This document shows positions 23,083 through 33,700 of a DNA stretch of 64,000 bases, piece by piece. The stretch's first letter is position 1. Every line of letters starts with the position of its first letter. Position numbers and translations under genes: made by a program. This stretch comes from Eledone cirrhosa (lineage: Eukaryota > Mollusca > Cephalopoda > Octopoda > Eledonidae), in the NCBI GenBank assembly GCA_964016885.1, contig OZ024741.1, forward strand, positions 27,897,456 through 27,961,455. The letters run 5' to 3'. Under the pieces are notes generated by a model. That model was not told the origin of the DNA and did not search any database. It was given only the letters and a program-made list of their open reading frames with translations.

Positions 23083-24672
23083 TATCATCATCATCATCAT
23101 CAACGTTTAACGTCCGTGTTTCACGCTTGCATGGGTTTGGACGGGGGTATTCCCACTTGAGGCAAGAGTGATTGTCTTGCTCGCATAGGACTGTCTGGCA
23201 GGTTTTCTACAGTTGGATGCCCTTCCTAACACCAACCACATTTACAGTGTGGGACTGGGAGGTTTTTACCGTGTTGCCTACACGGCCACATTACAGCGTG
23301 GACTGTGTGTTTTTTTGTCGTGACACCTACACGATCTCATTTGTTTCGGCCTGGATGTTGTGGCACCAACATAACTTTACATTGAAAGGGGCGGTGTGGA
23401 TGGGGTGGGGGTGGTGGGACGGGGGTGTATTTTGTTAGAGATGCCTACTGGCTGTAGTAGGTTTTACTATGTATTTAGGTAAGGCGGGTCTTCTCTATTA
23501 CTGAGTACCGCCAAAGGTCTCGGTCCAGTGACATTGTCTTGGAGAGGTGTAAGTGTGTGAGGTCGGAGTTTATCAGCTCGTCCCAGGATTTTCTAGGTCT
23601 GCCTATTCCGTGGCTACCGTCTATCTTTATTGCCCTGCACTTTGTTAAACAGCTATCGACTTCCATGCGCATCACGTGTCCGTACCAACGTAGCCTTCTC
23701 TCGAGTAAACAACATCTGATCCCTCTTATTTCTAATTTTTTCCTTAGTTCGTTTATGCTTTGCCGTTCACGTATATTACTATTACACATCCAGCGGAGCA
23801 TGCAAGCTTCGTTCCTCTCTAGTCTGCGTATATCCTCTGCGCACAATGCCCAGGTCTCACTGCCATGCAACATAGCTGTTCGTATGCAGGCATCATACAA
23901 CCTGCCTTTCATTTTTAGGGAGAACCCTTTAGTGGCTAATAGTGGTATAAGCTCTCTGAACTTTTTCCATCCAGTTCTTACTCTAGCTACTGTACTTTCG
24001 AAGCACCCTCCCCCACTGCTGATTTTGTCACCCAGGTAACGGAAGCTGTCCACTATTTCTATAGAGCCCTCTGCGCAATTGAAAGAGTTAGTATTTTGTG
24101 GGCACTCGCTGCTACTTATTGCACCAGAGCACCGCCCACATGTAAAATCTAAGTTCTTAGTTAGCTTACCTGTGATCCCACTACATCTTTTATGCACCCA
24201 TACTTTGCATTTGGGACATAAAATGGAGTTTCTACCTACGCCTTTCCTACACACTGAGCATGGCCATTTCCCGGAAGGGACCGCCGCCTTATTTTCTTTC
24301 CTACAAACTAGAACTTTAGTCTTAGCCAGGTTAATTTTAAGGCCTTTTGATTCTAGGCCGTGCTTCCATGTTTGGAATTTCTTCTCTAGCTTGGCCATTG
24401 ATTCAGCTATGAGTGTCAGGTCGTCTGCGTATAGGAGTTCCCATGGGCAGCCGGTCTTGAACTCCTCTGTTATAGCCTGAAGGGCAATAATAAATAGTAG
24501 GGGGCTGAGAACAGAGCCCTGATGGACGCCAACTTTTACGCTAAACTCTTCACTATATTCGTTGTTAATTCTAACCTTGCTGACTGTTTCTTTATACATG
24601 GCTTGTATAGCTCTCACAAGCCATTCGTCGACACCTAGTTTTCTAAGGGCCCACCAGATAATGGAACGGGGG
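23083..24672 (-). mobile_element. RTE-clade LINE (family A), 5' truncated, open
   Basis: This is family A copy 5. (ATC)n tail at 23083-23101, 3' UTR to 23474, open pol 23475-24671. The match to the copy at 14.7 kb ends at about 24672 (CCCGTTCCATTATCTGGTGG on the minus strand). Confidence 0.92.
23475..24671 (-). pseudogene. RTE-type reverse transcriptase C-terminal two thirds, open
   Basis: About 398 codons, no stop. It retains GVHQGSVLSPLLF, LLYADDLTLIAES, the C4HC3 finger (CSVC, CPKC, HKRC, CGRC), YLGDKISSGGG and the GRPRKSWDELINSDL C-terminus. The N-terminal endonuclease and RT blocks 1-3 are absent, so it cannot act alone. It is very close to the 14.7 kb copy; most differences are single residues, which suggests recent insertion of both. 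Confidence 0.88.
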
Positions 24673-24739
24673 AAATATGTCTCACTTATTAGAGTGCAGC
24701 CATACTGAGGTACCGGCTTTTTTAGCTAATCATATCAAC

Positions 24740-25225
24740 CTCAGTATTCATTTTCAGTAATGAGAAGGAAGGTAGGCGTAAAAGCCAAACTCGCTATCTT
24801 CCAATCAGTATTTATGCCAGCCCTTACCTATGGTCATGAATCTTGGATAATGACTGAAAGAATACAACGACGAATACAAGCGGCCAAAATGTGATCCTCC
24901 AGAAGGATATTTGGAGTAGCGTTACTCGATAAAGTGCATAACTCAGAGATCAGAGAGTCACTCAAGGTAGAGCCACTACTTCTCCGAATTGAGAGGTCGA
25001 AGCACTGATGTTATGAGCATATGGTTAGAATGTCTCAGGAAAGAATCCCTGGACAGATTTTACAGGCAAAAGCAACTGACAAGAGACCCAGAACAAGATC
25101 CATGAGCTTGGCTGGTCTCACTTGGGGATCCAGTCAGATCAGTTGGAGACAGTTGCTTCTGACAGGACCCGCTGGAAGGAGTGTTTGAGGATTCTTCCCC
25201 CATGATTCTCTCAGGAATATGTGGG
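24740..25225 (+). mobile_element. LINE 3' fragment (family B)
   Basis: The sequence (frame broken) encodes VFMPALTYGHESWIMTER ... FGVALLDKVH ... EPLLLRIERS ... DRTRWKECLRI, the C-terminus and 3' end of family B. It ends with TCTCAGGAATATGTGGGCGAAGAAGAAGAA. Confidence 0.75.
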
Positions 25226-25524
25226 CGAAGAAGAAGAAGAATTTGGTACTTACTTTACTGTTATTTTTTAGTCAAACAACCAAGTATAGACATCCTCCTC
25301 CTCATCATCTTTTAACGCCCATCTCCTCTGCTAGCAAGGGTTGGATATGTCTTCACGGACTAAGTCATCACTCAAGTAGAGCTACTGACCTCTCACATGA
25401 GCCAATGAGTCTGCATCTAACTTACATATGTTTCTGCACTCTAGGCAGGTTATTGGAGGTGGGGGAGAGGCCATCTTGCTTACATATGTTCCCTATGCTC
25501 TACCAATTGCATCTTATTGTGAGT

Positions 25525-25990
25525 ATATCTTGGATGTGTAATAGTAATATACATGAATGGCAAAGCATAAACTGAAAGAGAAACTGGGCATAAGAGGGAT
25601 CAGATGCAGTGAGCAGGAGAGGAGATGATAATGGTATGGACATGTCATGTGTTTGAAGATGATAGCTGTATAAAAAGGTACAGAATGCTCAAAATTGATG
25701 GTAACTATGGAATAGGAAGACCTTGGGATGAGGTGATAAAGGCTGACATTGCACAATTGCATCTCTCAAGAGTGATGACACAGGACCGAGATCTCTGGTG
25801 TTATGCAGTAATACAGAAGACCCACCTCATATGCTCATGTTGAAGCATACATTCAGTATACACCACTTTCCCCTACCCCCACCCCTAGATCTACTTGTCC
25901 CATCCCCATGCACCTTCTCCACCCCAACCTCTAGTCCATACTGTAAGGTGGTCATGTTAATGACACAACAAAAAGCGCCCAGTTCACACT
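25525..25990 (+). mobile_element. Old, diverged LINE family A 3' fragment
   Basis: WMCNSNIHEWQSIN ... DDSCIKRYRMLKIDGNYGIG ... LSRVMTQDRDLWCYAVIQK corresponds to the family A C-terminus, with frameshifts and about a quarter of residues changed. The tail continues into GGTCATGTTAATGACACAAC. Confidence 0.75.
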
Positions 25991-26160
25991 ATAAAGACAT
26001 CTGGTTATTTGGTCAGTCCATTGTGACCAGTGATGTATAAGGACATCGGGTCATTCGATTGTGGCCAGTGATGTATAAAGACATCTGATAGTCTGGTCAG
26101 TCCATTATGAGTAGTCATGTATATAAGGACATCTGATAGTCTGGTCAATCCAAACATGTT
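25985..26160. repeat. ~50-base tandem repeat, 3-4 copies
   Basis: ATAAAGACATCTG(G/A)T ... GGTCAGTCCATTGTGACCAG recurs at spacings of about 50 bases, derived from the LINE tail next to it. Confidence 0.75.
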
Positions 26161-26224
26161 AAGAAACAATCTAAAATGAAAAGGAATTCTTCAAGAGTTA
26201 ATTCCCTTGTAAAAAAAACACCAT

Positions 26225-26372
26225 TATATGTTATAACTTTATGATCTGAGTTCAAATCCCGCCGAGGTTGACTTTGCCTTTCATCCTTACAGGGTCGATA
26301 AAATAAAGTACCAGTAATGCACTGGGTATTTGCTGGCCTGGTGCCTAAAGTAGAAACAATTATTATTATTAT
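26225..26372 (+). mobile_element. tRNA-derived SINE, 5' truncated
   Basis: Begins near the B box (TGAGTTCAAATCCCGCCGAG) and runs to the 3' end (TGGTGCCTAAAGTAGAAACA, then (ATT)n). Confidence 0.85.
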
Positions 26373-26492
26373 TGTTATAGAAACCTTCTCGAATTCTGTG
26401 AGAAATAAGTATTTACCCTCGTTTATTTTTTTCGTGTTATATCAACTATAGGCGGCGAATTGGCTAGAATGCCTTGCGGTATTCGTTTGGAC

Positions 26493-26781
26493 CAGAGGTT
26501 CTTAAAGTGGGTGCGATCCCCCGGGGGGGAAGTAGAGTCTAAGTACAGATTATATAATAGCATATTAAAGATCAAATGATACATACTATATAGTAAAATA
26601 AAAAATATATTACTTTTATTTATACATAGTGTATATTATATTATTTATTATATATAAATTAACGATTTTATTTACAATTTGTGTGTAGGCAAGTCTCTCT
26701 GGAAATAGGGGTGGGGGCGTTGAGGTTATTACGTAGCCGTGAGTGAGGAGGTTAGTAGCCCAAAAAATTTGAGAAGCTCTG
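26493..26781. mobile_element. hAT-like non-autonomous element, copy 1
   Basis: Ends CAGAGGTTCTTAAA and TTTGAGAAGCTCTG are hAT-type terminal inverted repeats. The interior has CCCCGGGGGG, AT-rich DNA and TCTCTCTGGAAATAGGGGTG. The flanking 8-mers (GTTTGGAC / GTTTAAGA) match only partly. Two more copies lie at 29945 and 34744, each at a segmental-duplication boundary. Confidence 0.7.
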
Positions 26782-26873
26782 GTTTAAGAATAAAAAAACG
26801 TTCTTGATATTAAATAAAGAATTAATTTCAATATTAGTATATTAAAATTAATATTCTGTTCTTTGTTTATTTT

Positions 26874-27037
26874 ACGGGGTGAGCGCGAACGCAGACCCCA
26901 CACTTAGAAATAGCGCACCCGAGTCGCCCACATTTGGGGCGATCGCAAAGGTCAACCCAACCGGAGTGCAATGGAAGGGCCTCACTCTGGGAGAACCACC
27001 TAGCTGATCATGGTTAACCCCTGTGCCAGGTAAGTAT
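26874..27037 (-). ncRNA. U1 snRNA: U1 spliceosomal snRNA, copy 1
   Basis: 164 nt. It begins ATACTTACCTGGCACAGGGG, where ACTTACCTG pairs with the 5' splice site. It contains the stem-loop I (U1-70K) sequence GATCAGCTAGGTGGTTCTCC, the stem-loop II (U1A) loop ATTGCACTCCGG, an Sm-like site TATTTCTAAG, and the terminal stem CGTTCGCGCTC. U1 recognises 5' splice sites and protects nascent transcripts from premature polyadenylation. Upstream (higher coordinates) AAAATCAGT starts 61 bases before the RNA, and a CTCCCTTG motif lies at about -260. Downstream is AAAATAAACAAAGAACAGA, a 3'-box-like sequence. It looks functional. Confidence 0.96.
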
Positions 27038-27300
27038 GCTTAATTCAATACTTACTATACTTATATAAAATTAAACTTGCGATAGATCTACTGATTTTAC
27101 CCCAACCACAACTACTGCAAATTTAATTACCCAATATAAAAATCCATAAAACTTCCAAATTGTTCTATTTGTGCAACTATTTACTACTCTCTACTTTCAA
27201 AATTATTTTCCTTTATAAAAAGAATCTCAATTTAACAACTAAAATATTTTTAATTACTGTTCCAACTCTAGTATCTTGTATTACTCAAGGGAGATAATTC
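27038..27300 (-). promoter_or_regulatory. U1 copy 1 promoter: PSE (-60) and distal motif (-260)
   Basis: On the minus strand GGTAAAATCAGTAGATC sits with AAAATCAGT at -61, the expected distance of the snRNA proximal sequence element. GAATTATCTCCCTTGAG lies about 260 bases upstream (plus 27285-27298). Both are shared with the other three U1 copies. Confidence 0.75.
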
Positions 27301-27437
27301 AACTTTTTTTTCAGCATTAACTACAATCACAAACTTGTAGAAAAGTGCTTATCAATATTTTCTCTTCCTCCTTCCAGGAAAGTAAGTTGGGAGAAATATC
27401 AACGTTGTTTCAAGCAGATCGATGAATCATGCAAATT

Positions 27438-27720
27438 GATATTCGTGTGTGCGAGAGTGTTTGTATATGTATGCGTGTCTATATACTATATTACGGTTTA
27501 TCTAGCTAGATATTACACAATAACATACATATCTACTATATCAGAGTTATCTAGCTGTATCTTATACACATCACCAATATACTTTAATGAAGACGGTTTA
27601 ACTGTTTTAAGAAATGTTTATATATTAATCAAGTTTAATACTGAGAACTGGATAATTAAGATAATAAAATTTGACATCCAAGTGACACTAAAACAATCTC
27701 TGTGTATCTGTCGGCTAACT
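27438..27720. other. Duplicated flank, no gene
   Basis: Corresponds to 31240-31400 plus 31890-32125 and 33236-33290 in the second segmental unit (GTTTAATACTGAGAACT, AAGTGACACTAAAACAATCT). The 111-codon ORF here has no recognisable family. Confidence 0.6.
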
Positions 27721-28140
27721 ACAATTTTCAGTCTGTGGCGTTCCAGACGTTTGGGGGAATCGGGTTACTGATTGCGATGTTCCTATCTTGACTGGCGGCT
27801 CACCTAACAGAGGTAACTGGTGTTGTTCATAAGGGAACTTGGCTGTTCCAGCATATCAGCCTCGCCATCACCCGAGGTAATGCGGCGAGCGTGCTGGCGT
27901 GCCTCAATAATTATTAGAGAGGTTTCCTAGTGCTTCTTGCGATACTGTTATCTTCTGTTCTGGCAGCGGTTCGTTTGTCCATCCCTTTCGCCTGACTTTT
28001 GTTGTATGTAGTCATAGATGTATTACTAGCTTGTGTGATTTCTTTTCTTTCTCTCTTCTTTTTTCTTTCTATTTGTACTATTATGTTGACGGTTACGTCT
28101 TAATAAAATGAATATTTATTTAGTCATTTGCTAGTAATAT
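27715..28140 (+). mobile_element. LINE family C 3' end
   Basis: Frame pieces read FQTFGGIGLLIAMFLS and LTEVTGVVHKGTWLFQHISL followed by AITRGNAASVLACLN. This is the last part of the PD-(D/E)XK-like domain, followed by the 3' UTR (CGGTTCGTTTGTCCATCCCT) and the AATAAAATGAATA end. Confidence 0.7.
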
Positions 28141-28204
28141 ATACATATATATGTGTGTGTGTGTGTGTGTGTTCGGTGAAATAAATTATATGATGTAGTG
28201 ATTT

Positions 28205-28340
28205 GTAAATGTAGATTTCCAAACCTTTGGAGTAACGTTACTTGATGGGGTGCGTAGCTTGGAGATAAGGGAGTCGCTACAGATAGAGCAGCCAATTTTC
28301 CGAATCAGAAGATCACGACTCTGGTACTACGAATGTGTGT
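28205..28340 (+). mobile_element. LINE family B fragment, part 1 (split by a later insertion)
   Basis: Encodes RFPNLWSNVT-like then VRSLEIRESLQIEQPIFRIR. It continues at 28707 after an inserted family C element. The uninterrupted counterpart is at 33470-33700. Confidence 0.7.
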
Positions 28341-28706
28341 TTACAAAGTAAAAAATCTTTTATTCACAATTGTACAAAAAAACATAATAATATAATTGTT
28401 ACTGAACGAAAACACAAACACATATAATATATACAAAGCAGGTAATACATACACCTATGACCACATACAACAAAAGGGAGACGAAAGTATTGGGCAAACG
28501 ACTCGCAACCAAAGCAAAAGATAACAGTATCGCGAGGAGCACTGGAAAACCTCTCTAAAAAGGTTTTAGGCAAGCCAAAACACTCGCAGCATCACTATGG
28601 GTGATGGCGAGGTTGATGTGCTGGAACAACCAAGTTCCCTTATAAACAACACCAGTTACCTCTGTTAGGCGAGCCGCCAGTGAAGATAACCTCGCAATCA
28701 GTAGCC
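28341..28706 (-). mobile_element. LINE family C 3' end inserted into a family B fragment
   Basis: On the minus strand it reads LTEVTGVVYKGTWLFQHINL and AITHSDAASVLACLKPF, then the 3' UTR and ATTGTGAATAAAAGATTTTT. The paralogous sequence near 33610 lacks it, showing an insertion after the segmental duplication. Confidence 0.8.
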
Positions 28707-29100
28707 CGGGAAAGAATAACTAGAGATTTTACAGGTAAAGCCAATAAGCAGGTGACCCAAGGCTAGATGGTTGGATAACATCCATGAGTTCGGTTGTGGG
28801 TCTATCCAGATCATTTGGAGACGGCTTCTTCTGATAGAACCCTCTTCCATGTCCGAACATCAAAGTTATAGTTTAGATGTCCATTGGTATGATGAAATAT
28901 ATAATAAGAGTGAAAATGTAACTTTTCTTTCTCCATATAGTGTAGGTTATATGTTTGCGTGAGAGTAGGGTGAAGTTGAGGTAAATTTGACTGTTGTTTC
29001 TATGAGGTCGATTAATTACATGTATGATAGTCGGTTGAGCGTATATTGTTAGAGAAGTGTAAAAGCTAACAGTGAATTGAAGTGTAATAGCAATTAGTTG
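28707..29100. repeat. Segmental duplication block, partner 34205-34495
   Basis: Long identity with 34205-34495, including TTTGGAGACGGCTTCTTCTG, ATGTTTGCGTGAGAGTAGGG and GAGGTCGATTAATTACATGT. The left part (to about 28860) is family B LINE 3' DNA. The ORF here is not a gene. Confidence 0.8.
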
Positions 29101-29258
29101 AAGTAAAATGAAGGTAATTGTGAGAAATTTTATTTATGGAATATATCATATAAATACAGTTTAATAGAAAAAGAAAAGAAATAAAATTTAGATTGAGAAG
29201 AATACAATGTAAAATAGGAAAATATAGAGAAAAAACAGGAATGGCAAGGACTCTAGTG

Positions 29259-29900
29259 TCACGGTAGAATGGGAGGGTGAGGATGATTGTATTCTTGGCG
29301 CGGTGGTTGAGTGGCTGCGGCCAGCGACACCCGCTGCAACAGCAACCCCACCGCGCGAGGTTCCCTCCTCAGACGGGCCGCTGACGTTCCGATCTTGCGG
29401 AGGAGCTCGACTGTTGGTGGTTCAAGTACGCCTGGGGTCTCCACGGCGACTGATGCGAAGAGGAAACGGTCGGACAATCCCCGAAATTCGTTTATTTTCT
29501 GCAAGGCGGGCCGCGGTACCAGGGTTTGTGGCCGAAGTGACTAAGTTGGAGGCGGATAACGTGTCGCAACATGTGGCGTTCCAGATGAGGGATCTACCTC
29601 CTTTGAATGGGAAGAGGGTGATAACAACGGGACAATTGCCGTCTCCGCGGTCTAGGCGAGCTGGCTCCGGTGGTGATGGAAAGCCAGCTGCATCCAGGCT
29701 CCTTCTCAGTATGTCGTTGAGAGCGATGTGTCGGGGTAACCGGCTTGCGCTCTGGCGGCAAGACAGAGGCTGCAGGCCGAACTTGTCAACAACCGCCCTG
29801 CAACGGCATTTATGTTGCTCACGCACGCAGAGGCCGAGGCATTGGTTGTATAATGAGGGACAGAGGAGCATGTTACATAAAGGACTTGGCAGTAGAAATA
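29259..29900 (-). mobile_element. LINE family C, PD-(D/E)XK-like domain with a frameshift
   Basis: On the minus strand, frame 1 (29871-29422) reads LCVREQHKCRCRAVVDKFGL ... RLPRHIALNDILRRSL ... LDRGDGNCPVVITLFPFKGG ... LIWNATCCDTLSASNL ... GTAARLAENKR. A frameshift at about 29480 passes to INEFRGLSDRFLF-ASVAVET, then PGVLEPPTVELLRKIG ... LLLQRVSL. These are the conserved VTLFPFxxGxxLxWDxTxxDT and VET blocks of the nuclease-like C-terminal domain of a LINE class found across invertebrates. GC content is much higher than its surroundings. Confidence 0.78.
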
Positions 29901-29944
29901 AATAAGGAAGGGTAAGTTATATGAGGGAAAGTGTAAAACAAGGT

Positions 29945-30395
29945 TCTCGAAGTGGCTGCAAGTGCCCCCAGGGAGGCATTGAGAGGGTCCAGAGGTACGC
30001 TGGAGCCTAAGGGGTAGTAAAGATGATACATATATATATAGTAAAATAAAAAATATATATTTACTTATACACAGTATATATTGTATTATTTATTATATAT
30101 TATATATAGGGCGGTGGATTGGCAGTATCGGTAGAGGGTCGGACGCCTTGCTTTCCAGCATAGTTACGTCCCTTTACGATCTGAGTTCAAATCCCGCCGA
30201 GGTTGACTTTGCCTTTCATCCTTACGGGGTCGATAAAATAAAGTACCAGTAATGCACTGGATTTTTGCTGGCCTTGTGCCTAAAGTAGAAACAATTATTT
30301 ATTATATATTATTTACAATTTGCGTGTAGGTAAATCTCTCTGGAAATAGGGGTTGGGGACGCTAAAATATTACGTTGACGTGAGAGTGCGGTGGC
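29945..30395. mobile_element. hAT-like element, copy 2, interrupted by a SINE
   Basis: Starts AAGGTTCTCGAAGTGGCTGC and ends GGCCCAAAATCTGTTGTG. A SINE occupies 30108-30305. It immediately precedes U1 copy 2, just as copy 1 precedes U1 copy 1. Confidence 0.7.
30108..30305 (+). mobile_element. tRNA-derived SINE inserted in the hAT-like element
   Basis: Complete: GGGCGGTGGATTGGCAGTAT head, B box, body and AGTAGAAACAATTATTT end. TATTATATATTA-type DNA lies on both sides. Confidence 0.9.
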
Positions 30396-30431
30396 CCAAA
30401 ATCTGTTGTGAAAGAAATTAGAAAAAATAGC

Positions 30432-30630
30432 TATTGATAATAATTGTTTCTACTTTTGGCACAAGGACAGCAAAACACTCAGTGTATTATTGGTACTTTA
30501 TTTTATCGACCCCGTAAGGATGTAAGTTAACCTCGGCGGAATTTGAACTCAGAATGAGAACGGCCGTAACTCTTTGCGTCAAAGCATGGCGTCCCACGCT
30601 ATACCGATACTGCCAATCCACCGCCATTTT
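30432..30630 (-). mobile_element. tRNA-derived SINE
   Basis: Complete inverted copy inserted between the hAT-like element and U1 copy 2. It is absent from the corresponding place in unit 1. Confidence 0.9.
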
Positions 30631-30683
30631 ATTGATACTAATAAAGGATTAAATTCATTATCAGTCTGTTCTTTGTTCATTTT

Positions 30684-30847
30684 ACGGGGTGAGCGCGAAC
30701 GCAGACCCCACACTTAGAAATAGCGCACCCGAGTCGCCCACATTTGGGGCGATCGCAAAGGTCAACCCAACCGGAGTGCAATGGAAGGGCCTCACTCTGG
30801 GAGAACCACCTAGCTGATCATGGTTAACCCCTGTGCCAGGTAAGTAT
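30684..30847 (-). ncRNA. U1 snRNA: U1 spliceosomal snRNA, copy 2
   Basis: 164 nt, apparently identical in sequence to copy 1 (same stem-loop I, U1A loop ATTGCACTCCGG and Sm-like site). The upstream 400 bases are nearly identical to those of copy 1, including AAAATCAGT at about -61 and the CTCCCTTG motif at about -260. Downstream is AAAATGAACAAAGAACAGA. It looks functional; it arose by segmental duplication. Confidence 0.96.
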
Positions 30848-31110
30848 GCTTAATTCAATACTCACTATACTTATATAAAATTAAACTTACGATAGATCAA
30901 CTGATTTTACCCCAACCACAACTACTGCAAATTTAATTACCCAATATAAAAATCCATAAAACTTCCAAATTGTTCTATTTGTGCAACTATTTACTACTCT
31001 CTACTTTCAAAATTATTTTCCTTTATAAAAAGAATCTCAATTTATCAACTAAAATATTTTTAATTACTGTTCCAACTCTAGTATCTTGTATTACTCAAGG
31101 GAGATAATTC
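30848..31110 (-). promoter_or_regulatory. U1 copy 2 promoter: PSE and distal motif
   Basis: Same layout as copy 1, with AAAATCAGT at -61 and the inverted CAAGGGAGATAATTC at about 31096-31110. Confidence 0.75.
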
Positions 31111-31239
31111 AACTTTTTTTTCAGCATTAACTACAATCACAAACTTGTAGAAAAGTGCTTATCAATGTTTTCTCTTCCTCCTTCCAGGAAAGTAAGTTGG
31201 GAGAAATATCAACGTTGTTTCAAGTAGATCGATGAATCA

Positions 31240-31287
31240 CGCATATTGATATTTGTGTGTGTGTGTGCGTGAGTGTTTGTATATATA

Positions 31288-31322
<35 letters not shown>

Positions 31323-31717
31323 ATGTATGTGTCCCGAGTGCCTATCTACTATATCATGGTTTATCTAGCTAGATATTAGGAAGAGGCTATGTAACCGGTC
31401 CCGGTAAAAGAAACTGCCAGGCTATGTAGCCGGTAAGAGTGTCACACACCATCAGTTGTGGCATTTTACGGTCTGTGTTAAAATCTTTTCCACCATCAAT
31501 TGTTAAAAAACAAGTTAAAATCACTTAGTCATCCAGTCGTAACGTACTTTTACGCTTTAGTTACATACACACATCTACACGTAAATACACAAAGAGATAG
31601 AGACAACAGAAGTGCACACCCACATATATACACGTAAATACATAAACAGATACAGACAATAGAAGTGCAAACCCACACATCTACTCATACATATTCATAA
31701 ATAGACACATTATCTAT
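31240..31717. other. GT/GTAT microsatellites and unannotated DNA
   Basis: (GT)n and (GTAT)n at 31255-31330, then an imperfect repeat of TAACCGGTCCCGGTAAAAG/TAGCCGGTAAGAG (31390-31432). Tandem ACACATCTACACGTAAATAC-type units follow at 31565-31700. No gene was seen. Confidence 0.6.
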
Positions 31718-31890
31718 TCGTAGGTCGGACGCCATGCTTTCCAGCATAGTTACGTCCCTTTACGATCTGAGTTCAAATCCCGCCGAGGTTGACTTTGCCT
31801 TTCATCCTTACAGGGTCGATAAAATAAAGTACCAGTAATGAACTGGATGATTGCTGGCCTTGTGCCTAAAGTAGAAACAATTATCTATTC
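31718..31890 (+). mobile_element. tRNA-derived SINE
   Basis: Begins within the head (GGTCGGACGCCATGCTTTCC) and runs to GTAGAAACAATTAT. The flanking repeat TTATCTATTCGTAG occurs on both sides (31709-31722 and 31880-31893), a clear target-site duplication. Confidence 0.9.
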
Positions 31891-32109
31891 GTAGATATTA
31901 CACAAGAATATATCTACTATATCAGAGTTTATCTAGCTGCATGTTATACACACACACATTCACTAATATCATTCTTTAGGCAGGATTCACTGCTTGCTGA
32001 GACGCAAACTTTCACTTTTGACAGACAATAAGAAACCAGTGCCAATTCTTTAATGAAGATGGTTTGTTTTAATAAATGTTTCTATATTAATTTAGTTTAA
32101 TACTGAGAA

Positions 32110-32520
32110 CTCGATAATTAAGGTAACTAGTGATGCTCGTGAGGGCGCTTGGTTGTTCCAGCGCATCGGTCTCGCCATCAACCTGGGTAACGCTGCGAGG
32201 GTACTGGCTTGCCTCAAAAATTATTAGAGAAGTTTCCCAATGTTCCCCGCGATACTGTTATCTTTTGCTCCGGCAGCGGTTCGTTTGTCCACCCCTTTCG
32301 TCTCGTCTCCCTTTTGTTGTGTGTGGTCCTTCGAGACGTTCGGTGGAGTTGGGCCGCTGACAGTGAAGTTCTGGTGGCTCACCATACTGAGGTGTCAAGT
32401 GATGCCCGTGAAGGTGCTTGGTTATTTCAGTGCCTTAGCCTCGCCATCACCAGTGGTAATGTTGCGAGAGTACTGGCTTGCGTCAAGTGTGTAGTTAACT
32501 CTTAAGGTGTGAGGTGCGTC
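32110..32520 (+). mobile_element. LINE family C 3' end with internal duplication
   Basis: The pattern VTSDAREGAWLFQRIGLAIN ... GNAARVLACLKNY, the 3' UTR TCGTTTGTCCACCCCTTTCG, then ETFGGVGPLTVKF ... LFQCLSLAITSGN is present, i.e. two domain ends in succession. The ORFs here are remnants. Confidence 0.7.
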
Positions 32521-32611
32521 CGATTATCGCACTTGGTGGTGAATTGCACCCCCCCCCTTTTTTTTCTTTCTTTTATTATTATTGTTCAATGAATTTATAT
32601 CATTATATTTT

Positions 32612-32845
32612 TACACGGGCCGTGAATTGGCAGTATCGGTAGAGGGTCGGACACCATGCTTTCCAGCATAGTTACGTCCCTTCACGGTCTGAGTTCAAAT
32701 CCAGTTACGTCCCTTTACGGTCTGAGTTCAAATCCCGTCGAGGTTAACTTTGCCTTTCATCCTTACGGGGTCGATAATATAAAGTACCAGTAATGTACTG
32801 GGTAATCGCTGGCCTTGTGCCAAAAAGTAGAAACAATTATATTTT
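32612..32845 (+). mobile_element. tRNA-derived SINE with an internal duplication
   Basis: The tRNA-like part contains AGTTACGTCCCTT(C/T)ACGGTCTGAG twice, so the B box is present in two copies (about 32690 and 32725). The remainder is normal. Confidence 0.88.
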
Positions 32846-33019
32846 TATACACGGTTTCAACATATTTGTAATGTCCTTCTGAACGAATCGCGAGCATTTG
32901 TAATGTTATTAATGTATATTTGCAATGTTATTCTACTGTAAATTTATACAATTGTAAAAAAAAGAAATAAATAAATGTATTACCTGCTTTGTACATATTA
33001 TACGTGTTTGTTTCCGTTC

Positions 33020-33215
33020 AGTAACCATTGGCAGTATCGGTAGAGGGTCGGACGCCATGCTTTCAAGCATAGTTACGTTCCTTTACGATATGAGTTCAAA
33101 TCCCCCCGAGGTTGACTTTGCCTTTCATCCTTACGGGGTCGATAAAATAAAGTACCAGTAATGCACTGTGTAATTGCTGGCCTTGTGCCTAAAGTAGAAA
33201 CAATTATATTATTAT
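33020..33215 (+). mobile_element. tRNA-derived SINE
   Basis: CATTGGCAGTATCGGTAGAG head through TAAAGTAGAAACAATTAT, inserted into the family C 3' UTR (TCCGTTCAGTAACC ... TTGTACAACTGTGAATAAAA). Confidence 0.9.
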
Positions 33216-33469
33216 ATTTTTTGTACAACTGTGAATAAAATTTGAAATCCAAGTGACACTAAAACAATCTCTGTGATTAACAATACCTCAAAGTTCATTA
33301 TCATTTCACGTCCTCTTTTCATGTTAGTGTCGGCTGGATTGTTTGACAGAGTTCACGGCTTGACCCGTTAGAGATATCTCATGCTCATAAGTTCCATATA
33401 TAAGTCATTTGTTAGTAATATATGTCTATTTGGGAGTGTTCGGTGAAATAAATTATTTGTTGTATTGAT

Positions 33470-33700
33470 TTGTAAATGTAAATTTCCAAGCCTTTGGAGT
33501 AAACGTTACTTGATAATATGCGTAGCTTGTAGATGAGGGAGACGCTACAGGTAGAGCAGCCAATTTTCCGAATCAGATCACGACTCTGGTACTACGAATG
33601 TGTGTTTACAACGTATAAGGAAAGAGTCACCAGAGAGATTTTACGGGTAAAGCCAACCAACAGGAGACCCAAGGCTAGACCAGAAGCAGTTCGGTACACT
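33470..33700 (+). mobile_element. LINE family B fragment (uninterrupted counterpart of 28205-28750)
   Basis: CAGCCAATTTTCCGAATCAG ... TACTACGAATGTGTGTTTAC ... GAGATTTTACGGGTAAAGCC, with no family C insertion. Confidence 0.75.

Noticed and set aside
29303..29905. 200-codon plus-strand ORF
   Set aside because: The minus strand holds the conserved nuclease-like LINE domain; the plus ORF is its shadow in GC-rich DNA.
30108..30200. tRNA gene
   Set aside because: The A- and B-box-like sequences belong to tRNA-derived SINEs; no cloverleaf with a proper acceptor stem can be drawn.
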